From contig MEHQ01003164.1 in assembly GCA_008828725.1 (NCBI GenBank), positions 354,333 through 418,332 on the forward strand: a stretch of 64,000 nt of DNA, read 5' to 3'. This DNA comes from Saccharina japonica. Lineage: Eukaryota > Sar > Phaeophyceae > Laminariales > Laminariaceae. Both the position numbers and the translations under genes were made by a program. The notes below the pieces were generated by a model. That model searched no databases. It saw nothing but the letters and a program-made list of their open reading frames with translations, and was not told where the DNA came from. Shown one piece after another: positions 55,601 through 56,988 of the stretch (position 1 is the stretch's first letter; every line of letters starts with the position of its first letter).

Positions 55601-55668
55601 AAGCCCAGCAGGGGCGTGTGGAGATCGAGCGCAAGCTTGGGGAATTGTTGACCTTGATGCGGAAGTAG
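297..55668 (+). CDS. Ankyrin-like repeat / TRP-type cation channel, multi-exon gene (5' end outside window)
   Basis: Gene-level entry joining the exons listed separately: 297-437, 1370-1528, 1676-1810, 2987-3118, 3440-3604, 9491-9646 (weak), 10259-10393, 12529-12666, 14677-14808, 15307-15432, 16657-16785, 18038-18172, 18691-18801 (weak 3' end), 51570-52628, 53896-54132, 54442-55668. All exons have lengths divisible by three and phase-0 borders, so any subset stays in frame. The predicted product has at least 11 ankyrin-like repeats, a linker of about 300 residues, six TRP-type helices with a pore loop, extra hydrophobic segments and a coiled coil, and would act as a membrane cation channel. 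No start codon was found, so more repeat exons probably lie upstream. That the repeat exons and the channel exons form one transcript is inferred from strand, phase and the family's ankyrin-then-channel order; the 33 kb gap is the weak point. They could be two genes. Confidence 0.65.
438..1369 (+). other. Intron between repeat exons 1 and 2
   Basis: Bounded by GTGAGT and TATAG. No coding, RNA or mobile-element signal recognised in it. Confidence 0.45.
1370..1528 (+). CDS. Ankyrin-like repeat exon 2
   Basis: Fifty-three codons with core GGTVLGAAAASGNMHMFQAV followed by LATMQEEF and a GAG codon directly before GTACGC. The core aligns residue for residue with the repeat exons at 15307 and 16657 (x-G-x-T-V-L-x-x-A-A-x-S-G). 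TATAG|ACC restores phase 0. The alternative ACCAG|ATC is one base out of phase. It ends in Glu rather than Gln. Confidence 0.7.
1676..1810 (+). CDS. Ankyrin-like repeat exon 3
   Basis: Forty-five codons beginning VDNMLLSRDS and containing KATVLMAAVYAGSKEVFSAV, then LQTLRDRL and a final CAG. It is flanked by TATAG|GTG and CCAG|GTACGG. The intron before it is only 147 bases, the shortest in this gene and with a clear poly-C/CA run upstream. This is one of the best examples of the unit: LLSRD loop, TVL turn, AA helix, VFSAV second helix. Confidence 0.85.
1811..2986 (+). other. Intron 3, contains a dispersed repeat
   Basis: Starts GTACGG and ends GCCCAG. It holds one copy of the dispersed repeat at 2210-2640. 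An open stretch at 1885-2103 does not fit the repeat pattern and is not called. Confidence 0.55.
2210..2640 (+). repeat. Dispersed repeat R1, copy 1
   Basis: About 430 bases, near-identical to 63065-63495 in the same orientation. Both share CAAAGCTGGCGGT near the start, the block CAAGTCCGCCTCAGAGGCGG, TGCCTGGTTGGTGAAAACCC, and a terminal poly-C run. No flanking TIR was identified; it may be a solo LTR or the core of a nonautonomous element. No protein is encoded. Confidence 0.7.
2987..3118 (+). CDS. Ankyrin-like repeat exon 4
   Basis: Forty-four codons: VLDLLLETNGRGDSLFSCAV, then KLKDVSLMESVLEA and a final Asn-Gln. Acceptor GCCCAG|GTG, donor ACCAG|GTGTGG. The DSLFSCA version of the core is shared with the weak exon at 18691, which suggests the two come from the same duplication branch. 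Confidence 0.8.
3119..3439 (+). other. Intron 4
   Basis: Bounded by GTGTGG and GGCGGCAG. Nothing else recognised in its 321 bases. Confidence 0.5.
3440..3604 (+). CDS. Ankyrin-like repeat exon 5
   Basis: Fifty-five codons, the longest of the small repeat exons. It begins EHAVLQKILEARD, has an insertion rich in Pro, Arg and Cys, then HTVLYDAAASGSIQVWNDVV and a final GKQ before GTGCGA. The insertion lies in the loop before the TVL turn, where length varies among the exons, so the two helices stay intact. Confidence 0.85.
3780..4080. repeat. 42-bp tandem palindromic array, left
   Basis: About seven degenerate units carrying GTTGTCTGCAGACAAC-type dyads. Because 42 is a multiple of three, both strands stay open through the array, which creates spurious proteins with a 14-residue period of the type VVVCRQLVAQ. 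Confidence 0.85.
4910..5190. repeat. 42-bp tandem palindromic array, right
   Basis: About six or seven units in the same orientation as the left array, with the same dyad and spacer AGTTGCACAA. The unit at 5061-5066 has CATCCAGA in place of CTACAGA, so units have diverged individually. Confidence 0.85.
6350..6378. repeat. TA/TACA microsatellite
   Basis: Alternating TA with interspersed CATATA units, intronic. No further structure. Confidence 0.6.
7158..7325. repeat. TTAACCGGTTAA palindrome cluster
   Basis: Several overlapping TTAACCGGTTAA palindromes, with outer arms GTCCGG at 7158-7163 and CCGGAC at 7223-7228 giving a foldback of about 71 bases. A further CCGCGGTTAACCGGG lies near 7300. 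It resembles the core of a small foldback element; no target duplication was seen. Confidence 0.55.
9491..9646 (+). CDS. Possible ankyrin-like repeat exon 6 (divergent)
   Basis: Fifty-two codons from GGTAG|GCG to CATAGG|GTACTA, phase 0 at both ends. The translation contains ASVLLSCGGGFVSTVFSAAA followed by RGRVVDWIPVV, which fits the pattern (LL loop, T-V-hydrophobic, AAA, R-G, W, VV). It lacks the usual final Gln and the L-x-x-L-R segment. An open frame on the opposite strand covers the same bases, so this may be a decayed exon or chance. Confidence 0.35.
9647..10258 (+). other. Intron before repeat exon 7
   Basis: Ends in the good acceptor TGCTGCTTGCAG. Nothing else recognised. Confidence 0.4.
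10259..10393 (+). CDS. Ankyrin-like repeat exon 7
   Basis: Forty-five codons: FSNWIRDRRGTLSGSTLAAP, AVHNSGLLLFRVVLECLQVH, final PTQ. Acceptor CTTGCAG, donor CCCAG|GTGACA. The core SGSTLAAPAVHNSG and the LLFRVVLECL helix fit the family closely. It starts with Phe instead of Val or Met. Confidence 0.8.
11115..11345 (+). repeat. Dispersed repeat R2, copy 1
   Basis: Similar in order and orientation to 21970-22170. Shared blocks include a TTTTCGGT.TGGCT start, TGTTCTCGTACCCG, TACGTTG, a GGACAG.GGG.GTAC segment and a GAAAACAACACAC end. Divergent; no ends defined. Confidence 0.5.
12019..12501 (-). CDS. Unassigned open frame, 160 codons
   Basis: Open from 12501 to 12019 on the minus strand inside intron 7. 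The translation has one hydrophobic stretch (about residues 86-102, GNAFGVIFSVFVLPVFT) and otherwise mixed composition. I do not recognise a family and no splice or promoter context supports it. At this length in 64 kb it could be a chance frame. Confidence 0.15.
   Translation of the reverse strand: MSVFDNDGINAERKDAYICSANLLFFVLVDVYDNDQGERLPKFGRLGILNAPSFRPKSLTTTQDDKVADSVGSEDIYTQHEYVGNAFGVIFSVFVLPVFTFLEKAKMVKSSIACLVVCGKLPIQRHSLMCVTVTINYLSTLLSSSVGQNSALSDERMYEY
12529..12666 (+). CDS. Ankyrin-like repeat exon 8
   Basis: Forty-six codons: MLQLVMTSLEGNYTGHTALS, QAVFSRDSDLFQAVLRCLRE, VVHDEQ. Acceptor CATCTCAG|ATG and donor GAGCAG|GTACGT, an ideal plant/algal-type donor. HTALSQAV is the closest of all the units to the canonical ankyrin TPLH-x-A turn. 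The Met start is internal; upstream bases are intronic. Confidence 0.9.
12811..13225. repeat. Foldback minisatellite, left arm
   Basis: Degenerate units of about 28 to 40 bases with consensus CCAAGTCAATTTCGACC, plus ACCC/ACACAAA filler. The units run in the sense opposite to the arm at 13718-14260. Confidence 0.75.
13718..14260. repeat. Foldback minisatellite, right arm
   Basis: About fourteen units with consensus GGTCGAAATTGACTTGG followed by TTTTAGTGTG, the reverse complement of the left arm's unit. A transcript through the intron could fold into a long imperfect hairpin. Confidence 0.75.
14677..14808 (+). CDS. Ankyrin-like repeat exon 9
   Basis: Forty-four codons: MVETMTVTPNRNGRDVVSEI, MIRQEHLMLKAVLGSEAQDR, LHEQ. 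Acceptor TTCGCAG, donor GAGCAG|GTGAAA. This unit is the least canonical of the confident ones: the AA pair is replaced by SE, but the RDVVSEIMIRQEHLMLKAVL helices keep the spacing. Confidence 0.75.
14809..15306 (+). other. Intron 9
   Basis: 498 bases bounded by GTGAAA and CACCAG. No feature recognised. Confidence 0.5.
15307..15432 (+). CDS. Ankyrin-like repeat exon 10
   Basis: Forty-two codons: VKQILTSRDKDSNSVLLRAA, ASGHASVWQTVMHALHELLP, then Glu-Asn. Acceptor CACCAG|GTG. At the 3' end the expected CAG|GT is AAT|GTGGGC, so the donor is weak; reading through would give about 43 more residues to a stop near 15561. Either the donor is degraded or splicing uses this poorer site. AASGHASVW is very close to the classical ankyrin AAxxGH motif. 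Confidence 0.75.
15433..16656 (+). other. Intron 10
   Basis: About 1.2 kb, ending ACGCCCGCAG. No repeat exon or mobile element recognised. Confidence 0.45.
16657..16785 (+). CDS. Ankyrin-like repeat exon 11
   Basis: Forty-three codons: VHELLTDENDGGDTVLVKAV, ESGGSKLFNVVLNCLRGLFD, IEQ. Acceptor CCGCAG|GTG, donor GAGCAG|GTGCCC. A textbook member of the set: LL loop, GGDTVL turn, KAVESGG, LFNVVL, LR. Confidence 0.9.
16786..18037 (+). other. Intron 11
   Basis: About 1.25 kb ending CGCCGCCCAG. The 17280-17786 open frame on the plus strand has no repeat pattern and is not called. Confidence 0.45.
18038..18172 (+). CDS. Ankyrin-like repeat exon 12
   Basis: Forty-five codons: VRDLILSRGKEGTPVLVAAF, QLQDAVSLEAVLDCLKEAGP, PKDKQ. 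Acceptor CGCCCAG|GTT, donor AAGCAG|GTACAA. GTPVLVAAF is near the canonical ankyrin G-x-TPL-x-x-AA motif. Confidence 0.9.
18173..18690 (+). other. Intron 12
   Basis: 518 bases, ending in the strong acceptor CCTGTTTCTTGCAG. Nothing else recognised. Confidence 0.45.
18691..18801 (+). CDS. Possible ankyrin-like repeat exon 13
   Basis: After TTTCTTGCAG the frame reads RCPQFTENSFPDDNLFSCAL, then RVLKTALSVIHKR. DDNLFSCALRVLK parallels GDSLFSCAVKLKD of the exon at 2987. The frame remains open to a stop at about 18840. The 3' border given is the phase-0 TGT|GTATGC; the usual CAG|GT end is missing. Treat the donor as a guess. It may be a decayed exon. Confidence 0.4.
19871..20298. mobile_element. TIR element of GACGGGACGG repeats
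   Basis: The ends CAAGGCTTATCACGGTA (19873-19889) and the inverted CCGTGATAAGCCTTG (20281-20295) form a TIR. Between them are many GACGGGACGGTAA units on one side and reverse-complement CCGTCCCGTC units at 20235-20275 on the other, so the whole element can fold back. About 430 bases; no coding. Confidence 0.65.
20455..20820. repeat. CCGCACCG array, left
   Basis: Begins with the opposed sense (GGTTCGGTGCG at 20463-20473) then turns into CCGCACCGAACCGCACCGTA units, so even this half is partly palindromic. Confidence 0.8.
21415..21785. repeat. CCGCACCG array, right
   Basis: Same unit and orientation as the left array, about nine copies separated by GATTTCTGAAA or ATGCATGAAAAA spacers. Confidence 0.8.
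21970..22170 (+). repeat. Dispersed repeat R2, copy 2
   Basis: Second copy of the sequence at 11115-11345 with substitutions and small insertions. Adjacent 22170-22690 has no recognised content except two CTTCAGACAG repeats. Confidence 0.5.
22696..23330 (+). mobile_element. Possible hAT-like 5' fragment
   Basis: Starts TAGGGTTGTAACCCGG, reminiscent of hAT terminal sequences, followed by a dense run of CCGGGTACCCGG palindromes (22725-22845) and then a short acidic, Ser/Ala/Glu-rich frame. hAT transposases often begin with such low-complexity acidic segments before a BED zinc finger. No transposase core and no right end are seen, so the family call is inference. Confidence 0.3.
23007..23327 (+). 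pseudogene. Acidic low-complexity frame with in-frame stop
   Basis: ATG at 23007 in the context ACCATGAG. The frame runs MSEDIELASQEPRAAAAPEE, a Ser run, then TAA at 23142-23144, and stays open in the same frame with a Ser/Glu/Asp block, PPPSA, poly-Ala and a final stop at 23325. The continuity of composition across the stop suggests a once longer protein N-terminus broken by a nonsense change. It may be the start of a transposase; the identity is unknown. Confidence 0.35.
23330..23822. other. No feature seen
   Basis: Purine/pyrimidine-skewed sequence with GGAGGATGGAG-type runs; open frames on the minus strand are compositional. Confidence 0.3.
23823..24372 (+). repeat. Two tandem copies of a ~275-bp unit
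   Basis: 23823-24095 and 24096-24372 share GGCGTAGCT.TCTCCACTCTC, the ACTTCACACAG.(C/T)AGCTCC block, GGGCTATC.GTGGTCGGTG and an AGCAGCAGCAG segment. The copies are diverged. A short GGAC(4) repeat follows at 24447-24463. Confidence 0.6.
24778..25095. repeat. ACTCCGAGTA array, copy 1
   Basis: Irregular array of ACTCCGAGTA, ACTCGGAGTA and TACTCGGAGTATTT motifs, palindromic at half-unit level, with GGGTTC-type spacers. Confidence 0.8.
25461..25512. repeat. CAG triplet tract
   Basis: About a dozen near-perfect CAG units followed by further CAG with TA interruption. Related tracts are at 41960-41975 (inverted), 43045-43078, 43255-43270 and 43575-43612. Confidence 0.85.
26250..27195. repeat. Long inverted repeat, left arm
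   Basis: Reverse-complement match to 35085-36030. Matching landmarks: CAGTGTTCGACTGCTGTAGC (26309) with its inverse at 35945-35965; CTCATGCTGCTGGTCAAGTC with its inverse near 35515; GTACTATGGAAGGCCTTATA (27023) with its inverse at 35252-35272; TTCGACGTGAGGTGTC near 27170 with its inverse at 35100. Divergence is visible throughout. The two arms could pair as a giant hairpin with a 7.9 kb loop. Confidence 0.75.
27100..28038 (-). CDS. Unassigned long open frame (312 codons)
   Basis: The N-terminal third is translation of the GGAAGCTTCC array, giving LPSLPRKLP repeats, and is not believable as protein. The part from about 27705 to 27290 looks more protein-like: YGKRVIFHAGQFPFSSFNYR, FEVKFTFEPARCRPRRG and YISTGKKELCSDIGER, with mixed charge and normal composition. 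I do not recognise it. It could be a fragment of a host gene carried by the surrounding element; no splice sites or promoter were identified. Confidence 0.2.
   Translation of the reverse strand: MRSTKSTPSLALSTTRSKYGSLELPLSASTEVSTVEASTEASMLQRKLPSLPRKLPSLPRKLPSLPRKLPWKRWMLPWKLPRTSTKTNKSVPYPNSGTKYGKRVIFHAGQFPFSSFNYRVSTRCYKSVDVRPLNSTLDVKSCHGHPASCWVRQVHADDGFEVKFTFEPARCRPRRGMLYISTGKKELCSDIGERSAEIFKEDRSGDRMPAWSVRVTAYKLLFFYYRLLAQQCRKSSQLTCFLVYDKIILRTHLAWYILVTYRTNGAQSQRLSLWLIQGGAQICFRHLTSNCSTSTLATGGGGYLTPSPPSTP
27785..28440. repeat. GGAAGCTTCC palindromic array element
   Basis: Two arrays (27785-27985 and 28190-28440) of ATGGAAGCTTCC and GTGGAAGCG units around a 200-bp unique centre. The 10-bp palindrome GGAAGCTTCC recurs at least ten times, so each array can pair with itself or with the other. 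The unit length lets both strands stay open (EASVEAMEASVEA and similar), a by-product. Confidence 0.75.
28695..29470. mobile_element. Probable TIR element (A/T-rich arms)
   Basis: CGTCTTAACGAGCAAATAAA near 28701 is inverted at about 29446-29466. The arms continue as A-rich (28720-28770) and T-rich (29330-29460) runs. The roughly 550-bp centre (28790-29320) has no recognised gene. Confidence 0.5.
29480..30089. other. No clear feature; CAG/CTG-rich intronic sequence
   Basis: Contains a (TA)n run near 29520 and a short CAG tract at 29889-29904. No gene or element ends recognised. Confidence 0.3.
30090..32323. repeat. Tandem unit T, copy 1 (2.2 kb)
   Basis: Starts AATGAGGAG (30090) and ends CTCCTCATT then CCACCCGTTCTTGTA, the end also found after copy 2. 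Contents in order: GAAGGCC.CAGGCCTTCG palindrome, ACAGTTCTGAAA and TTTATT...TTAATATTGAGG, a (CCA)n/(CAC)n block (30740-31315), a T-rich stretch, and CGCTGAC...CGCTTAA. The CCA tracts make poly-His, poly-Pro and poly-Thr frames on all phases, not genes. Confidence 0.7.
32324..34836. repeat. Tandem unit T, copy 2 (2.5 kb)
   Basis: Directly follows copy 1 in the same orientation with the same landmark order; its (CCA)n block is at 32785-33095. It is longer mainly because of an extra segment at about 33279-34123. Confidence 0.7.
33279..34123. mobile_element. Insertion within tandem copy 2, possible mariner-type MITE
   Basis: Absent at the corresponding point of copy 1 (around 31495-31515). The ends read TATGCTCCGTCCGGG and, inverted, TATAGTCCGTTTACC, sharing TCCGT and TA at the border. 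Inside, TTTCCCTGACCG (33692, 33850) and ATACCAAAGCGAA (33760, 33921) recur about 160 bases apart. The Tc1/mariner suggestion rests on the TA border and the TCCGT end and is weak. Confidence 0.4.
34837..35084. other. No feature seen
   Basis: Short unique sequence between the tandem unit and the right inverted arm; CTG-rich. Confidence 0.3.
35085..36030. repeat. Long inverted repeat, right arm
   Basis: Reverse complement of 26250-27195. It includes a (CGTA)n microsatellite at 35811-35831 that is not prominent in the left arm. Confidence 0.75.
36163..36189. repeat. Poly-G run
   Basis: More than 20 consecutive G. A C-rich stretch follows at about 36212-36222, so local quadruplex or hairpin structure is possible, as are sequencing errors in run length. 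Confidence 0.85.
36583..36905. repeat. ACTCCGAGTA array, copy 2 (inverted)
   Basis: Same motif as at 24778 in the opposite orientation, with TATACTCGGAGTATCGAGTA dyads and the ACTTGGAGTATGAGCAG segment. Confidence 0.75.
37020..37345. repeat. ACTCCGAGTA array, copy 3 (inverted)
   Basis: Same orientation as copy 2 and about 115 bases further on. It ends with CCTTACTTTACTCCAAGG, the inverse of the start of the array at 24778. Confidence 0.75.
37366..37587 (-). mobile_element. tRNA-like segment bounded by 25-bp direct repeats (SINE-like)
   Basis: The 25 bases at 37366-37390 (starting TAATACTATAC and ending TGCGTCGA) recur exactly at 37563-37587. The 172 bases between contain a minus-strand tRNA-like sequence followed by an unrelated A/T-rich tail. 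An exact direct repeat around a pol III-type unit is what a retroposed insertion leaves; 25 bases is longish but possible. No other copy was spotted in the window. Confidence 0.5.
37457..37539 (-). tRNA. tRNA-like sequence, not a clean cloverleaf
   Basis: Read on the minus strand: a 7-bp acceptor CTATATG / CGTATGG (with G-T pairs), an A-box-like TTACCCCGGTGGTCTAAC, and a T arm with GGTTCGATTC, which fits the B box. The anticodon region is abnormal: CTAACAGG pairs perfectly with CCTGTTAG leaving an 11-base loop, or CTAAC pairs with GTTGG leaving a 23-base loop. Neither gives a 7-base loop with U33, so no anticodon is assigned. It may be a tRNA pseudogene, an intron-containing tRNA or a SINE head. 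Confidence 0.4.
37590..38760. other. No firm feature
   Basis: The open stretch 38387-38590 (plus) reads CKRFFEGVVEAVKLAKGEGA, protein-like but unrecognised and without context. Nothing else seen. Confidence 0.25.
38760..39250. repeat. Inverted repeat V, left copy
   Basis: Reverse-complement similarity to about 48990-49350. Shared: GATCTGCCGGCAAG(A/G)CGTGT, ATGGGGCTCGAGCCAG and AAAATGCCTTT..GATACG.ATCTTCAT. Diverged, no protein recognised. A further palindrome, GACCCGAGACTGCAGTCTCG, lies at 39287-39306. Confidence 0.5.
40827..41189 (+). CDS. Unassigned basic open frame, 120 codons
   Basis: Lys/Arg-rich N-terminus (KGQRKKKTAREKVP) and a middle with VAKLRVAPVTTVARLKVS. It lies inside the 7.1 kb TIR element but does not resemble a transposase I know. 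The start codon is arbitrary. Possibly non-coding. Confidence 0.15.
   Translation: MYKCDGDETSIPKGQRKKKTAREKVPCVKGFKSALVRGRDIAVREGKKPHWTCAFGAKNEVAKLRVAPVTTVARLKVSLTTALHALKKSHSPSDGTHVGRADESSQTKPPPKCLFWPCTT
41605..42399. mobile_element. 795-bp TIR insertion within family X copy 2
   Basis: The ends GCCGTTTCCTATGCGGTT and, inverted, ACCGTTTCCTATGCGGTT are flanked by CTAAG (41600-41604 and 42400-42404). The uninterrupted site is present in copy 1 at about 24628-24642 (TTTTGTCCAAGTGTTAG). The inside is an inverted version of the CAG-rich body seen at 25200-25740 and 42965-43700, which makes it a composite of the same family. Confidence 0.65.
42223..42273. repeat. Perfect 22-bp hairpin
   Basis: Arms at 42223-42244 and 42252-42273 with a 7-base loop, stem starting GATGACCCAAGTCGTCGG. 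Half of the arm recurs at 42963-42982. It lies inside the 795-bp insertion. Confidence 0.8.
42545..42860. repeat. ACTCCGAGTA array, copy 4
   Basis: Same orientation and spacer order as the array at 24778, highly similar to it. Confidence 0.8.
43045..43078. repeat. CAG triplet tract
   Basis: Eleven or so uninterrupted CAG units in the body of family X copy 2; the equivalent place in copy 1 (about 25285-25300) has about five. Confidence 0.85.
44140..45585. other. Interior of the TIR element without recognised genes
   Basis: CTG-rich 44190-44340, Arg-rich frames 44559-44846 on a GC-rich stretch, and (GTATACGAGTAC)n-like repeats at 45145-45172. No family recognised. Confidence 0.3.
46738..46981 (+). 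mobile_element. MITE family M, copy 1
   Basis: 244 bases starting ACACATGCTACGG and ending CCGTAGCACGCGT, flanked by CATAAG (46732-46737) and CATAAA (46982-46987), a 6-bp target duplication with one change. It shares GGTGCAC, the TTGTCACTTGA..A.CTCT..ACCTCACCC box and the CGA.GAGTTTGGGTCAAG box with the other copies. No coding. Confidence 0.75.
46981..47613 (-). CDS. Unassigned open frame, 210 codons
   Basis: Open over the whole stretch between the MITE and the tandem repeat at 47545. The composition is ordinary, with LSTLESIYAETTSPLIELVR and SDLSLAVKAIGKRKAA, and the N-terminus comes from the repeat itself. No family recognised. It could be a broken gene or gag-like segment; no promoter or splice evidence. 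Confidence 0.2.
   Translation of the reverse strand: MTVPRKARGYPARILGIPEGERDPLTRGSPNSRHLPVQIVGRKDGMLQGPHARTARDGGLKGFVNPPVAVVARAWALPTFDGVGFANCCGPDMGAVVDEPLASNRNAQIIRRSSPSSLLYSSSLREPAHRRPRSLSTLESIYAETTSPLIELVRIQGSLRLNSPNAESDLSLAVKAIGKRKAARSVSWVCYITTVDYSRLSSLSSLRGCL
47545..47760. repeat. ~30-bp degenerate tandem repeat
   Basis: About seven units with core CCTTGCGGGATCCC and CTTGCGG..ACCC. Diverged. Confidence 0.65.
47841..48025 (+). repeat. Two-copy ~100-bp tandem repeat
   Basis: GGTGGTATTGAATATCGT..TTC at 47841 and GGTGGTATTCAATATCAT..TTC at 47936, each followed by CGGG, a C/A-rich box, and ATATTGCATAT(C/A)AT.CAA...CAACA. Confidence 0.7.
48326..49020. repeat. Foldback with ~95-bp arms
   Basis: 48326-48420 (GCACGCCACAACCCACAGGA start) is reverse-complementary to about 48915-49018, with few mismatches. 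The centre contains frames on both strands that I do not recognise. The right arm overlaps inverted repeat V. Confidence 0.65.
48990..49350. repeat. Inverted repeat V, right copy
   Basis: Opposite orientation to 38760-39250. Together they bracket the 7.1 kb TIR element at a distance, so an older, larger palindromic insertion or rearrangement is possible. Confidence 0.5.
49351..49959. other. No feature seen
   Basis: A/T-rich with CAGCA-rich pieces; a GAAAGAGAAAGCACAGCA repeat occurs at 49516 and 49664. Confidence 0.3.
49966..50430. mobile_element. Small TIR element (about 460 bp)
   Basis: The left arm has CACCCTCAAAGATGTCGGGA and AGCTGTCTGTCTGTCAAGGC; the right arm is its inverse near 50335-50425 (CAAGGCTGTCTGTCAAGGC; CTCCCAACATCTTTGGTCACC). 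A diverged related segment lies at 30500-30655 inside tandem unit T. No coding. Confidence 0.55.
50431..51569. other. End of the giant interval, no firm feature
   Basis: Minus-strand frames 50283-50678 and 50685-51140 are not recognised. The final bases CTGACGCGAATCCACAG are the acceptor of the linker exon. Confidence 0.35.
51570..52628 (+). CDS. TRP-type channel: linker and S1 exon
   Basis: 353 codons from ATCCACAG|GTG to ATCGTG|GTGAGT, phase 0. The first 150 residues are helical and Ala/Leu-rich (VAEMLGAAATFSACVEVSLR; MTLSVMLAKAAEK; VAALLLEILERLP), continuing the solenoid. A linker follows, with NPLVTDFLSRTFTRGLPDLW, the place where TRP proteins have a pre-S1 segment. Residues about 312-335 (MRMVLDFIVYLSMLAVFSDV) form S1 and the exon ends inside S2 at GIFAAYIV. 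The preceding YYSVPS fits the SP-x-x-K-F/Y-like entry to S1 in TRP families. The next exon completes S2 without a frame change. TRP assignment is by pattern; no search was possible. Confidence 0.85.
52629..53895 (+). other. Intron between S1 and S2-S4 exons
   Basis: Donor GTGAGT. The acceptor chosen is GTCGTAAG|GCT because it joins AYIV to AGGIRELREI, an uninterrupted amphipathic S2/S2-S3 helix. No element recognised in its 1.27 kb. Confidence 0.6.
53896..54132 (+). CDS. TRP-type channel: S2-S4 exon
   Basis: Seventy-nine codons. RELREIRRDVGTYFEDRWNV is the charged S2-S3 link, and WNVFDVLGLLILTAGLIVRG is S3, with the W-N-x-x-D start typical of TRPC/TRPV-like channels. RALYALSAPLFFSRILFFAQ then ILRFQGPMIE forms S4 and the S4-S5 link. 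S4 carries only isolated arginines, not the regular series of voltage-gated channels. The 3' border is GATCGAG|GCGAGT, a GC donor; this is the only placement that joins in phase to VIFSMTEELVKFG, completing the G-P-x-I-x-x-I-x-x-M-x-x-x-x-x-x-F pattern of the family. Confidence 0.85.
54133..54441 (+). other. GC-AG intron, 309 bases
   Basis: Donor GCGAGT, acceptor CTTCTCACAG. GT alternatives in the vicinity shift the frame or break the S4-S5 linker. Confidence 0.6.
54442..55668 (+). CDS. TRP-type channel: S5, pore, S6 and C-terminus
   Basis: 408 codons and stop TAG. Residues about 10-31 are S5 (FGIVMVVVMVGFAMSFHALL). SFGETLLNLFKAMLGEVG (36-53) is the pore helix and filter region, with LGEVG at the filter and an acidic DEF after it. 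Residues 64-90 are S6, ending LLNLLIAIL, the hallmark of TRP S6, then STSHAKVQENAEREFKISKA as the cytosolic S6 extension. Unusually, further hydrophobic segments follow at about 128-144, 161-185 and 232-260. Residues about 350-408 form a heptad-like coiled coil (MIDDMFQKVLENTTAADKRL), probably for tetramer assembly. Role: nonselective or Ca2+-permeable cation channel in plasma membrane or flagellar membrane; location and stimulus are unknown. Confidence 0.9.
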   Translation, partial: VIFSMTEELVKFGIVMVVVMVGFAMSFHALLRDSDSFGETLLNLFKAMLGEVGFFDEFSGGPDDVVATILLVVYLVIIAIMLLNLLIAILSTSHAKVQENAEREFKISKALMIKHYRLVVKEDLLPAPFNLVQLFLSLPFMLLDCMYEGDSYSRAKHATGRVVFWFVMGSAAVIGGTLLWAASVIHSASVWRKHYSEHRNLLKRDAIASNNRNLEARLDQQDALRPWATLMLKAHLVMFTWCLVIAPGTLLALWLGLPLLVNPLQRWLAHPVSEYPGGPPPSPPTSLGLRKHGRGKYGTKGDTLTVEVMLKRAPGGVGADDLRRYLNDPIIDDDVREDEKSKGTTVEHMKLLRNRLEDMIDDMFQKVLENTTAADKRLTQLENVCTEAQQGRVEIERKLGELLTLMRK

Positions 55669-56689
55669 ACCGCCGGAAACGTAAGGCAGGGAAGTCTAAG
55701 GACGAACCTTGTACAACAGCCGCAGTAATGCTTGTGAGTGTCGTAATCCCTAGTGCCCTGGAATATACGTGGTGTCATGGTGACAACTGCTTCCTGGAAA
55801 CGTTTAAATTGGGGGGTTTGCGGGGAGGTTCGGAGTTTTTCGGGTGTGCTTGGTGTCATGCAAGTCCGTTGGGTGCCAGGGAATCGGAGCAGCGATGATT
55901 GTTTGAAAGCGCGTAGACGATCGCGTCATGTGGGACCATTGTTGTAACAAGATGGTCGGACTAATTATTGAATGGCGGCGATGAATGTTTGCGATGAGCA
56001 TTGAGAGTTAATTGTTCGTTGTGCTACTGACGGCGGTTGGATGGTTCTGGAATGTACGTAGTTTTTGAGTGTTACCGTTGTTCTGGAGGAAGTACATTTC
56101 GATTTGTTGTTTTTTTGTTCGTAGTGCTACTAGTTGAGGGCGGCAGGATCGCTTGTGCCCGGTCGTAATATGAGTCGTCACTTTGATTGGCCATACAGGA
56201 CTATATTCTTCCTGTGGCCCGGATGTGTTTGTTGCGCTATTTTCATCCATCGGTGTTTGTGGTATGCGGTTGTTTGATACCGGTTTGCAGATATCTGGCC
56301 GTTCCATACTGGTCTATGGATAGGGTTTTAGAATATGTGGCGAGACATGATGATCTGAGATGATACTTGGATGCCTTGGCGTGGATGATGATCTCTACGG
56401 GAGCAGAAGCTCATTGTAATAAAATACGACCTGTAGTTTGATACGATTTTCCTGTCCGTATATATGTATGTGCGGAGCCTTTGACGACAGGTACTGCGCC
56501 TTTTTAGTGTGGATTTTTGTTCGAGAGTCTGCAACAACCAGGCGCGGCTTAGTGTAAGAAATATTGTGTTCTCCTCACCTACGCCATGGGGGCACGCAGC
56601 GTGGTTACATAGAACACGCTATACAGAAGCGTATTCAAACACGATTGTCGTAGGTTTCCGGACCCGGAGCTGGCTGAAGGGTCGTTAAT
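55669..56689. other. 3' flank of the channel gene and spacer to the copia element
   Basis: Likely holds the 3' UTR (no clear poly(A) signal chosen). No LTR pair could be recognised by eye between here and 60190-60450. Confidence 0.35.
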
Positions 56690-56935
56690 ATGGCCGAGGA
56701 GAACGAGATTCTTCGGCAGCAGATTGAGCAGATGTCCATTGTGTTGACGGAGCGAAACACCACGTTGATGGCGAAGTTGGCGGAGCGAGACACGAAGGTG
56801 GCTGAGCGAGATACGGCGTTGTCTGTGGAGGAGGTGTTAAGGATGTCCGCCGAGGCGGCTGTTAAGAAGGGTACCGGTGAGTGGAGCGGGCGACCGGTGC
56901 AGCAGGCAACGGCTGGACAGCCTTTGCTGGAGTAA
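56690..56935 (+). pseudogene. copia gag-like coiled-coil fragment
   Basis: 81 codons, ATG at 56690. MAEENEILRQQIEQMSIVLT and repeated AERDTKVAERDTA give a heptad-like helix. Short Glu/Arg-rich coiled coils of this sort precede gag/protease in algal copia elements; the assignment depends on the neighbours. Confidence 0.5.
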
Positions 56936-56988
56936 GACTATGGTTCCGTTATCCTTGAGCCTGCTCATGAAATGGGCATGAAGGTGAC

